Below are positions 1 through 6,995 of a DNA stretch of 14,850 bases, piece after piece; position 1 is the stretch's first letter; each line of letters opens with the position of its first letter. Source of the DNA: CAMCSH01 sp043748535 (GTDB taxonomy: Bacteria; Verrucomicrobiota; Lentisphaeria; Lentisphaerales; Lentisphaeraceae); NCBI GenBank assembly GCA_043748535.1, contig JAYTMY010000257.1:1-14850 (forward strand). Reading direction: 5' to 3'. Both the position numbers and the translations under genes were made by a program. The notes below the pieces were generated by a model. It ran no database searches. It worked only from the letters and a program-made list of their open reading frames with translations, and was not told the origin of the DNA.

Positions 1-71
1 GTGTCGCCGATGCGGCTCAACCCCGGGCTAAAATCTGAAACCCCCTTGGGGTGAGCTGCAGTTGAGCTCAA
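1..71. repeat. Dispersed ~70 bp repeat, left copy
   Basis: Positions 1-71 align without gaps to 13142-13212. The first 37 bases differ at only two positions, the middle part is more diverged, and TTGAGCTCA recurs at the same offset (62-70 and 13203-13211). The copy contains a short palindrome at 40-52, stem ACCCC/GGGGT with loop CTT. It may extend left of the window. This looks like a REP-like dispersed intergenic element. No protein is implied. Confidence 0.75.
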
Positions 72-83
72 GCATGTTCGACA

Positions 84-140
84 GCGGTTTTTAGGTTCAA
101 CCTTTGAACCTTTGAACCTTTCAACTGCGGTTTTTAGGTT
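84..140. repeat. Short direct repeats: 14-mer pair flanking octamers
   Basis: GCGGTTTTTAGGTT occurs at 84-97 and again at 127-140. Between them lies a small octamer array: TTTGAACC twice in tandem (103-110, 111-118), flanked by the related GGTTCAACC (94-102) and TTTCAACT (119-126). The rest of 141-287 shows no gene, no convincing terminator and no further repeat. Confidence 0.65.
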
Positions 141-287
141 AAGCCGAGATTCCGCCGTTGAACCGGAAAAAGATGAGCCGCCACAGCCCCCGCTGACGAC
201 GGCAAAAAAACGCCTCATGTGGCAGCCTCCTTGAACCGAAAAACCGCCGCCGAGAAATGGCACCGGGTTGAAAGCCTGACTCCCGCG

Positions 288-1385
288 TCATTTCGCCTCA
301 AATGGTTTATCGGTGAGCGCCTTGAGGAAGGCGACCAGGGCGGCTTCTTCGTCGGCACTGAGCAGCAGGTTGCCGAGCTCTTTGTGGGAGAGGGTCGCCG
401 GGTAGGCGGTGTCGCCCCAGCGCTGGCGATCGACGTCGCGGGTGTTGTAGAAACTGATCACATCTTCGAGCTTGGCGAAGCTGCCGTCGTGCATCCAGGG
501 CCCGGTGAGGGTGATGTTGCGCAGGGTCGGAACGCGGAAGCGGCCGAGATCGGTCTTTTGTCCGGTGACCTGGCCATTGCCGGGGTCCGGAGCTTGTCCT
601 TTGGGCTGCGGCAGACCAATGTTGACGTAGCTGTGGTCGGTGAAGGCGGGGTGGGCGTCTTCGGTGCCGGCGAAGCTGTGGCAGACGCTGCATTTGGACT
701 TGCTCGACTGGAAGAGATTGAAGCCGTGTTCCTCTTCTTTGGTCAGGGCCTGGCGCTCGCCGGCGATGAAGGCATCGACACGGGAATTGTAGGGCGTGAA
801 CAAGGGGTCGCGGAGGAAATGGGCGAGGGCGCTGGCGGCGGCTTTCACCCAGGCCTCGTCGCTATCGTTCTTGAGGCCGGATTTGAGCCTTTCGGCGTAG
901 GGGGCGGCACGCAGCAGCGGGGCGAGTTCGGCAGGGCCGCTGAGGTTCATTTCGAGGGGGTTGAAAAAGGGCCCCAGAACCTGGTCTTCAAAGGCCGTGG
1001 CGCGGCCATCGACAAAGAGGCCGCCAATCTGCCCGGCGTCTTCGATTTCGACCAGCGGACTGGCGGGGTTGAGGCCGGGCACCGGCACCAGGGAGGCGTA
1101 CATCAGAGTCGGGGCGTTGCGGGTGCCGACGCGTGCCGGAATGGCGCCGCGCGAGGTCGCGAGCGGCTCGGCAAAGGCGTGTTCCGGCTGGTGACAGCTG
1201 GCGCAGGATTGACCGCCGGGATGCGACAGGCGGCGGTCGAAAAAGATGTCGCGGCCGAGCTCCGCCTGAGGCGAGCTGAGCGGGCGCGCCAGCACGGCTT
1301 CGGCGCTGTCGAGAGGCGGCGGGGTTTTCTGTTGGCAGGACAGGGCGAGGAGCAGGCTGGCGCTGAGGAGAAGGAGGCCTTTCAT
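288..1385 (-). CDS. Di-heme cytochrome c peroxidase / MauG-family lipoprotein
   Basis: The predicted protein is an exported c-type di-heme enzyme of the bacterial cytochrome c peroxidase/MauG family; members reduce hydrogen peroxide with electrons from small cytochromes or carry out related oxidations. Counting from the chosen start (365 aa), heme-binding motifs are CASCH at 61-65 and CSVCH at 232-236, and the family signature PWMHDGSF lies near 297-304. The N-terminus MKGLLLLSASLLLALSC is a lipoprotein-like signal with Cys17 as probable acylation site, although Ala at -3 is not canonical. I chose the ATG at 1385, not an ATG 63 bases upstream, because it gives this signal, has AAGGGT about 6 nt upstream, and overlaps the preceding stop as ATGA. 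It is translationally coupled to the sulfatase-like lipoprotein gene. The physiological substrate cannot be read from sequence. Confidence 0.9.
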   Translation of the reverse strand: MKGLLLLSASLLLALSCQQKTPPPLDSAEAVLARPLSSPQAELGRDIFFDRRLSHPGGQSCASCHQPEHAFAEPLATSRGAIPARVGTRNAPTLMYASLVPVPGLNPASPLVEIEDAGQIGGLFVDGRATAFEDQVLGPFFNPLEMNLSGPAELAPLLRAAPYAERLKSGLKNDSDEAWVKAAASALAHFLRDPLFTPYNSRVDAFIAGERQALTKEEEHGFNLFQSSKSKCSVCHSFAGTEDAHPAFTDHSYVNIGLPQPKGQAPDPGNGQVTGQKTDLGRFRVPTLRNITLTGPWMHDGSFAKLEDVISFYNTRDVDRQRWGDTAYPATLSHKELGNLLLSADEEAALVAFLKALTDKPFEAK

Positions 1386-2254
1386 CGGACACCCTTGAGT
1401 TTGAGGCTTGAGCTGGTGGCCTTGGCTGGATCGCTGGCTTGCCGGCAAAGCTCGGCGAGCAGCTGTTCCGCGGTCAAGGCGCTAGCTTGCCGCAAACCGC
1501 CTTCGAGGTGGCCGGGCCAGCAGACGAGGAGAGGCGACGAGGGGCCGGCGCCTTTGACGATGACCAGGGTGTGCAGATCCTGCTCGACTGCCACCAGCTC
1601 GGCGAGCATCCGAGCGAGGGCGTCGTCCTGGAGCATCCAGGAAGCCAGGGCCGGCGCCTGTTCCGGCCGGGCCCGCTTGGCTCGATCCAAGGAGTCGGCC
1701 TCCGCTTCCTGGGCGACCCAGTCACCGAAATCGACGAGGGCGCACCAAGGGCGTTCATCGAGGGCCATCTGGCGGAAAAACTGGGCTGCGCCGTCGCCGA
1801 TCTGAAGCACATAGGGACGAGTCATGGGCAGCTCAATGGCGGCGCTCATGCCGGGTCGTTGTTCGGCGATTTTCACTGGCGGCAGCGGCGAATTCTGCGG
1901 CAGCGGCAGGGTCCGGTGGGGCAGGGGTTGGAACAAGATCCAAGAGTGCTCGGGGAGCGAAGCTGGCAGCTCGCCAAAAAACCCCGGGACGCAGCCCGAT
2001 TTTTGCGCTTCCCGCAATAGCGACGACAGGTCGAGTTTCGAACTGGGGGCGACATCGATCCAGACGCCGTCGCGGCAGAGCTGTTGGAGCCTCGCCAAGG
2101 GCAGGTTCTCCTGGCCTTTCTCGAGCCAGGCGAGGCCGGAGTCGGGGGCGCCGCCGAGCTCAATGATGAGAACCCGGTCGGGGAGCTTTTCCTCTACGTC
2201 CGGCAGCGGGGCGGCGCAGGAGACGAGGAGGGCAAGGAGGGCGATGGTTTTCAT
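1382..2254 (-). CDS. Lipoprotein with degenerate sulfatase/alkaline-phosphatase-like fold, probably catalytically inactive
   Basis: The 290 aa product begins with a good lipoprotein signal (lipobox LVSC, Cys13). Several segments sit in order where sulfatases have theirs: DRVLIIELGG at 26-35 (where sulfatases carry the metal-binding Asp pair), VAPSSKLDLSSLL at 68-80 (the place of the C-x-P-S-R nucleophile motif), PWCALVDFGDW at 169-179, QDDALARMLAEL at 209-220, TLVIVKGAG at 229-237 (usually ending SDHG or SDNG), and PLLVCWPGHLEGG at 241-253 (usually PLIVRWPG). The Asp pair, the formylglycine-forming Cys and the later Asp-His/Asn are all missing. At 290 aa it is well below the roughly 450-500 aa of working sulfatases. 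I infer a pseudoenzyme used for binding or scaffolding. The homology is judged by eye and needs a profile search. Its stop overlaps the start of the di-heme peroxidase gene. A 68 bp gap separates it from the upstream gene. Confidence 0.6.
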   Translation of the reverse strand: MKTIALLALLVSCAAPLPDVEEKLPDRVLIIELGGAPDSGLAWLEKGQENLPLARLQQLCRDGVWIDVAPSSKLDLSSLLREAQKSGCVPGFFGELPASLPEHSWILFQPLPHRTLPLPQNSPLPPVKIAEQRPGMSAAIELPMTRPYVLQIGDGAAQFFRQMALDERPWCALVDFGDWVAQEAEADSLDRAKRARPEQAPALASWMLQDDALARMLAELVAVEQDLHTLVIVKGAGPSSPLLVCWPGHLEGGLRQASALTAEQLLAELCRQASDPAKATSSSLKLKGVR

Positions 2255-2322
2255 CGAGGATTTCCAATTATGCTTACCTCACGGCCTGGGATCAGATTCC
2301 GACTCCGACTGGCAATAGCGTG

Positions 2323-3495
2323 TCAGTGTTTGATTTTTCTCGGCTGGAGTTTCGCCGGTGCTCTCAATTCCACTGTGCTGAATTCAGTTGCATCAGGCTT
2401 CCTGAATCGCACCGCAGACAGACGCACTTGAAGTTCATAGTCCGCGCCATTCTTCCAAGCCAATTCGGAGTCGGTGAAGGTGCGGCGAAAGCTCAAGTAT
2501 TCCCCAGGAAATAAAAGAAAGGCTTCTCGGGCTGGATAGAGCTCAAAGATGGGCTTCAGATCACTGCCATCCCCCTTGGCAATTTCCTTGCTGGATTGCA
2601 GCAAGGACCACTCTGCCAGTGCAGGTGTGGCTGAATTCTGCTCAATCAATATCGGCTCCTTGCCAGCGTTGCCGATGATGTAGGTCAACTCCATCGCCTT
2701 TTCAGCATCTGACTGTAGCGGTGGCTGAAGCTCCATGACCAGTCCTGATTTTAAATCCGGAACCGTTTCAGGCTGCTTAGCTGCCGCCCCAAGATGAGGC
2801 TGGAAGGGAACCAGGCAAGGGCCGAGGCCGACAACTCGTTTGGGCTCTCCCCATTGGATGGCTTTGCCGGGCTGGCAGGCTTCTGGTTTCAGGATTGGAC
2901 TGCTCACGGGCAGGATGGGAGCGGCTGTGAAAACAAGCCATTTGGTACCCAAGGGGATTTGCTGGCTTTCCGCTTTATTCGCCCAACCTGGCAGGAGGGT
3001 GAATTTTCGGGCATAGCCTTCGCCGCTGAATAGCACCAGACCATCACGCGTCGCTTCTTTATTGTGATGGCTTAAACGCTCCAAGGTATGACCCGAGATC
3101 AACAGTCTGTCCATCCGGTTTTCCTCACGGAGATCGCTAAAATAGACATCCTCCAGCGTCGGCGGGCCCCAGCGATCATAGCGCTGCTTGTCTGTCACTT
3201 CTTTCTGCGGTACTTTGATGTTCAGGCACATGGGCGTGAAGACAAATTTGTCGATTCCTCTCAAGCGCAAGGGGGCCGCGCTGAGGTTATAGTAATGGAA
3301 TGTCACAGTGGAGACTTGGTTGAGACTGACAGGACTAGATGAGTACCAAGTCTCTTTGAGGTAGCCGACTGGTGTGGTCCCCTCCGTAGAGCGCCGCAAC
3401 TTCTCCAGGTCCTCTGGCACATCTTGCGTTCCGTTGTCATCAGCTGCCCAAATCTGTCCCGTCAGCCCGATCAGGATGAATAATGCTCTGATCAT
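2323..3495 (-). CDS. Secreted hypothetical protein, beta-rich, two possible Ig-like domains
   Basis: I do not recognise a named family. The 390 aa protein has a typical signal peptide (about residues 1-17, ending IWA before ADD) and then a hydrophilic, strand-rich sequence. Two segments look alike and resemble Ig-like folds: TVTFHYYNLSAAPLRL at 63-78 and LTYIIGNAGKEPILIE at 270-285. The C-terminal part (about 251-375), with EWSLLQ, a PGEYLSF stretch and a later YELQVRL, faintly recalls the BsuPI-like proteinase-inhibitor fold; this is only a visual impression. The start ATG overlaps the stop of the DUF922 gene (ATGA at 3492-3495), with AGGTGG a few bases upstream, so it is probably co-translated with it. 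Periplasmic or surface location is inferred. Confidence 0.75.
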   Translation of the reverse strand: MIRALFILIGLTGQIWAADDNGTQDVPEDLEKLRRSTEGTTPVGYLKETWYSSSPVSLNQVSTVTFHYYNLSAAPLRLRGIDKFVFTPMCLNIKVPQKEVTDKQRYDRWGPPTLEDVYFSDLREENRMDRLLISGHTLERLSHHNKEATRDGLVLFSGEGYARKFTLLPGWANKAESQQIPLGTKWLVFTAAPILPVSSPILKPEACQPGKAIQWGEPKRVVGLGPCLVPFQPHLGAAAKQPETVPDLKSGLVMELQPPLQSDAEKAMELTYIIGNAGKEPILIEQNSATPALAEWSLLQSSKEIAKGDGSDLKPIFELYPAREAFLLFPGEYLSFRRTFTDSELAWKNGADYELQVRLSAVRFRKPDATEFSTVELRAPAKLQPRKIKH

Positions 3496-4727
3496 ATAAC
3501 CACCTGCATGTCAGCAGGAGTCCATAGATTTTGGTTAGCTCCATGGTTGGTTTTATTATCGTAACGATCTTGATGTTCGTTCTCGGCCCGGCGAATATCG
3601 TTGATGAGTTCCAATGAACGCTTAATGTAATGAATCTCACCGATTTCCTTGGCTCTTGCCAAGGCTGCCGCAAGAGCCTCAGGAGAGTCGCCGGCAGGGT
3701 GTGCATACCCGAAGGCACGGAAATTGTTGGCCAACTTCGTCATCTTTTCGACATATAGATAGCAAATCTGTCTATGTCCTTCTTCGTGAATTAAGGTGTC
3801 GGCGCGCCACTTGTCCCAAGCCAAGTTGATAGCCTTCTGCTTTTCAATTTCTTTTCCAAGACTAACAATCTCTGGTTTGGCTATGGCAAGTGCGGCCACC
3901 GCGTCATCATAACTTTTTTGGGCAGCGGCAATTTCGGCTTTTAGAGCGTCTGAAGTGGCTTTGTTTTTATTTTCAATATCTAAAACTTTTTGCTCCTGTT
4001 TTATGATATCGCCTTCAAGAACCCAAAGTTTCGTAAGCTTATTTAGTTCTTCTTGCTTTTCTGCAAGTGATTTCTCGTAGCCTTTAAGTTTGGCTTTCAA
4101 GGCTTTTAATTCATCTTTATTTGGCTTGGGTTTTTTATCTGGAGGTTTGATCAGATCATTGATTTCTTTAATCTTATTGTTAAGATCTGCGATTTCAGTA
4201 TTTAGTGCGGTGATTTTGTCTTGTGTTGTCTTGAGCTTAAGCTTCCGTGCATCCAGCTCCTTAATTGCGGCATCAAGACCATTTTTGGCAGTAAATTTAG
4301 CCAAGGCTATTTGAGCAGCTTTCAGAGCCAGATCCAATGTATTGATTTTTGCATCAAGCAGCAAAAGCTCTTTAAGCTTGGCCGTAAGATCGGCGAGAAT
4401 CTTTGTGCCAGCACTGTAGGAGTTCACGTATATGGTATCCGGAATGGCCATTCCCGCGACAAAATCATTATCGGAATTATTGAAGCCGAAGTAGGCGTAA
4501 GTCACCTTGGCTCTATCTCCATCTGGGCAATCTTGATTCTCTTTACTAAAGAGGAAAAGCGGCGTGGCAACTCTTGGATTCATGATAGATCCAGGAGAAG
4601 TATCGTAATAGCCAGTGAATCCCTGGGCCGAGCCCTCAGAAAATGAGCCGATGAAGTTATGGAATTTGGGATCGCTGCCATCATAGCTAGCCTCACCTTT
4701 ATTGACGGCAGGGCTGGCGTTTTTCAA
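3492..4727 (-). CDS. DUF922-type putative zinc protease with a long coiled coil; TTG start
   Basis: The 411 aa product ends in a domain matching DUF922, a predicted metal-dependent protease family. It has HEEGH at 314-318, preceded by W304 and W307 as is usual in that family, and the second signature RYDNKTNHGANQ at 388-399 with His395. The HExxH-like motif has Gly before the second His, as in DUF922. Residues about 106-295 are Lys/Glu/Leu/Ala-rich heptad sequence, almost certainly a long coiled coil, with a Pro/Lys-rich break near 195-203. The ORF starts with TTG at 4727, overlaps the preceding stop as TTGA, has no Shine-Dalgarno sequence and no signal peptide, although DUF922 proteins are generally exported. 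It is therefore either expressed by coupling as a cytoplasmic protein, or is the C-terminal part of a secreted protein whose N-terminus is the overlapping upstream ORF. Its base composition is visibly richer in A+T than that of the flanking genes. Confidence 0.75.
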   Translation of the reverse strand: MKNASPAVNKGEASYDGSDPKFHNFIGSFSEGSAQGFTGYYDTSPGSIMNPRVATPLFLFSKENQDCPDGDRAKVTYAYFGFNNSDNDFVAGMAIPDTIYVNSYSAGTKILADLTAKLKELLLLDAKINTLDLALKAAQIALAKFTAKNGLDAAIKELDARKLKLKTTQDKITALNTEIADLNNKIKEINDLIKPPDKKPKPNKDELKALKAKLKGYEKSLAEKQEELNKLTKLWVLEGDIIKQEQKVLDIENKNKATSDALKAEIAAAQKSYDDAVAALAIAKPEIVSLGKEIEKQKAINLAWDKWRADTLIHEEGHRQICYLYVEKMTKLANNFRAFGYAHPAGDSPEALAAALARAKEIGEIHYIKRSLELINDIRRAENEHQDRYDNKTNHGANQNLWTPADMQVVI

Positions 4728-5173
4728 GCTATCGAAAGCCGCGCCACCACGACCCCGTCGCCAACACCTTCATGCTCTCCTAGCACCTTGAAAAAGCCGT
4801 CCAACTTCCACGGAAGCTCCGGCGGCGGCTCTCCCTTCATTCCTTCTTTTGTGATAGCTCTCAAGGCACCGGAAAACACCGCCCATTGGTCTTCTTTACG
4901 GTGATCAGCCTTGCATGTAACATCGAAAGAATGTGGTCCACTCCGTTGCCACCCAGCTTTTGTTTTGTCATCCCTCTGCGTATCTTTAGTGAACCGATAG
5001 CCTTCTTTTGGCGTAAAACTGATTTTCAATCTATCTCCGATCGCGCCTGTGGGAGTGATCATTCTACTGCCATTGTCATTAGGGCCTACATCGTAGGTCT
5101 GTGAAACATCGGCAGCCATTGAGCTAGGAGCAATGGCAAATAAACAACTGATTGTTAAGATGAATTTTTTCAT
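4724..5173 (-). CDS. Small secreted hypothetical protein (possible N-terminal part of the DUF922 protein)
   Basis: The 149 aa product has a clear signal peptide (MKKFILTISCLFAIAPSSMA, cleavage before ADVSQ). The mature part of about 129 aa is strand-rich, with an Ig-like appearance around DRLKISFTPKEGYRF and HSFDVTCKAD. The start is well supported: AAGGA lies 8 nt upstream of the ATG, and the ATG overlaps the stop of the helical-repeat gene (ATGA at 5170-5173). No family was recognised. The reading frame ends GVVVARLSIA at a TGA that overlaps the TTG start of the DUF922 gene. A -1 shift between the frame-2 TGA near 4770 and this stop would join the two into one secreted protein of roughly 560 aa. 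I cannot tell from one sequence whether that is a mutation, a sequencing error or ordinary coupling. Confidence 0.7.
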   Translation of the reverse strand: MKKFILTISCLFAIAPSSMAADVSQTYDVGPNDNGSRMITPTGAIGDRLKISFTPKEGYRFTKDTQRDDKTKAGWQRSGPHSFDVTCKADHRKEDQWAVFSGALRAITKEGMKGEPPPELPWKLDGFFKVLGEHEGVGDGVVVARLSIA

Positions 5174-6978
5174 GGCTTGTATCCTTCTGGTCCGTAAGTT
5201 TTCTTTCGATCTTCAATATCGCTCAACATGCGTTGTATCGCTCTAGTATCATCAGGATAGAGTTTTTTGTGTTCTTCCAAATATTTAAGTGCGGTGGCAA
5301 TTTCGAGTGATTGCAAGGCTTGGCTTTCTAATGCCTCTTTGGCATACTCTGTTCCAGGTGCCTGATCACGAATTTTCTGCCATGCGGCGACACGCTGATG
5401 CCATCCGTCTTCCCATTTTTTATCTTCTGGCCAGCCATGTTCACATTCATTGAAGCGAGCGATCCACCAGACGCGATTGGGCTTTTGGCCGGATCGGAGT
5501 TGCACTTGCGCCGAGTAATCGAGTTCCTTCTTGCGATCGTGCCTGTAGCAATCATAGATGCAAGAGGCGAGAACGCATGCTGCGTCGCGAGGGAAACCCT
5601 TGAGGCGTTTGTCAGCTAGGGCGCGTTCCACCCAGTGGAGGGAGGCAGTGCCGTCGTAGCACTGATAATAGGCGCTGGCGATGTAGAGCTGGGCAAGCAA
5701 CTCTGGTGGCGCGCCTTTATAAGCTTCGATGTCAAAGAGGAATTTGCCGATTTGCCACTCGCAGTCTTCCCACATGTAGGTGAGACAAAGAGCTGGGGCG
5801 CCGCATTCTTGAGCGTCCATCTCGCGGTCGACCGGGCTGATGAGGAGGATCGAGCGGGAGAGCTGCATCGCTAGGTCCCGCTTACCTGCGGCATAAGCGA
5901 GGGACGAGCGCTTGATCAAAGCTTGGTAGCGCAGGTATTGGGAGGCGTGCGGACTCAGACCCGGATCGAGAAGGCGACCACGCGGACGACCTTGCCATTG
6001 TGGGTGACCCGAAGATCCGGGACGTTGGATGAGGGCCTCCGGCAGGGCGATCAGGGCGCGCAGTGCTTCGGGGAGCTCCTCGGCGGGAGCAGGTTGGCGT
6101 AGAGCCGTGATCGCTGCATCGTAGGCGGCGGCGGCCTCTTTGAGTTTGCCCCCGAGGACGAGGGCGTCACCCTGAACGAGTGCAGCGGCGGCGGCGAGTC
6201 GTGATTTTTCCAACTCGGCCTTCTTGAGCAAGCGGAGTGCATCTTCCGGTTTGTTGTCGTCGACAAGAAGCTGGGCTTCTTCGAGCGTCGCAGCAGCCGC
6301 GAAAAGGGTCTTTGGGTGTTTCTTGGCAAAGTCTTGGTAGGCGGTAGCCTGGCCCTTTTGATCAACTTCCAGCCAATCGGCGTAGATCTCCCCACCGGCG
6401 GCAAGAGCTTTACCACGCTTGATGGCGGCGGGAACTCCGGCAAGTCGGTGTTCGACGAGTTTTTGACGCCAATTCTTACCTTCGTAATCCTGCTTGCCGG
6501 ATTTGAGCTTGGCTTGAGTCTCTTTCAGCAATTTCTCCGCATTTTCCCATTCTTGACGTTGGAGCGAGAGAAGGATCTCGACGGATTTCAACTCGGCTTG
6601 GCTCAAAGGCGAATCTTTTTCCAAACGCCGGATGCGCTCTAGAGGTTCTTGAGCCTTGTCCATAGCTCCGCTACGGAGGCGAGCTGCACTGAGCATGGCT
6701 GCGAGGGGGGATTGAGCTTCATCGATGGCGGGGTGTTTGGCTAGCCAAGGATCAAGAAGCTTGACGATCTCGGCATGATGCTCGTGCAGCTCCAATCCGA
6801 CGGATAGCCAAGCTAGTCGCTCGAGCTCGGGGATTTTCTTGGCTTTGCGCTCCAGATCCCGCGCGGTCACTTCCTTATTGGCTTGCGGGAAAAGATCGAG
6901 AAAGGGGTCTGCAGCCTCCGCCGCGAACAGGGGGGGCGAGGCAAGAAGGGCGAAGGAGAGATAAAAACCTGTGGGCAT
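5170..6978 (-). CDS. Secreted helical-repeat (TPR-like) protein with a cysteine-rich C-terminal half
   Basis: The 602 aa protein starts with a signal peptide (about residues 1-20, cleavage near LFAAEA). The rest is largely amphipathic helices of TPR/Sel1-like character, for example around 100-160, 222-295 (ending in KEAAAAYDAAITALR) and 355-385. A Gly/Pro/Arg-rich linker at about 325-345 separates the halves. The second half carries eight cysteines at 392, 398, 406, 440, 468, 473, 477 and 512, which could form disulfides in an exported protein. Start: GGAGT lies 7 nt before the ATG at 6978. It is the first solid gene of a run with successive 4 bp overlaps and so probably leads the operon. Such repeats usually mediate protein-protein contacts; the partner is unknown. 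The 3' third is poorer in GC than the 5' part. Confidence 0.8.
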   Translation of the reverse strand: MPTGFYLSFALLASPPLFAAEAADPFLDLFPQANKEVTARDLERKAKKIPELERLAWLSVGLELHEHHAEIVKLLDPWLAKHPAIDEAQSPLAAMLSAARLRSGAMDKAQEPLERIRRLEKDSPLSQAELKSVEILLSLQRQEWENAEKLLKETQAKLKSGKQDYEGKNWRQKLVEHRLAGVPAAIKRGKALAAGGEIYADWLEVDQKGQATAYQDFAKKHPKTLFAAAATLEEAQLLVDDNKPEDALRLLKKAELEKSRLAAAAALVQGDALVLGGKLKEAAAAYDAAITALRQPAPAEELPEALRALIALPEALIQRPGSSGHPQWQGRPRGRLLDPGLSPHASQYLRYQALIKRSSLAYAAGKRDLAMQLSRSILLISPVDREMDAQECGAPALCLTYMWEDCEWQIGKFLFDIEAYKGAPPELLAQLYIASAYYQCYDGTASLHWVERALADKRLKGFPRDAACVLASCIYDCYRHDRKKELDYSAQVQLRSGQKPNRVWWIARFNECEHGWPEDKKWEDGWHQRVAAWQKIRDQAPGTEYAKEALESQALQSLEIATALKYLEEHKKLYPDDTRAIQRMLSDIEDRKKTYGPEGYKP

Positions 6979-6995
6979 ACAGATGACTCCGTAGA

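Noticed and set aside
1386..1448. Upstream ATG at 1448 as start of the peroxidase gene
   Set aside because: It would add 21 hydrophilic residues before the lipoprotein signal and overlap the preceding gene by 67 bp; the ATG at 1385 gives a standard 4 bp overlap and an RBS.
219..1805. A 528-codon open frame on the plus strand
   Set aside because: It is antisense to the di-heme peroxidase and sulfatase-like genes, whose heme motifs and lipoboxes are clear. The Gly/Glu/Ala-rich translation is typical of the reverse frame of a high-GC gene.
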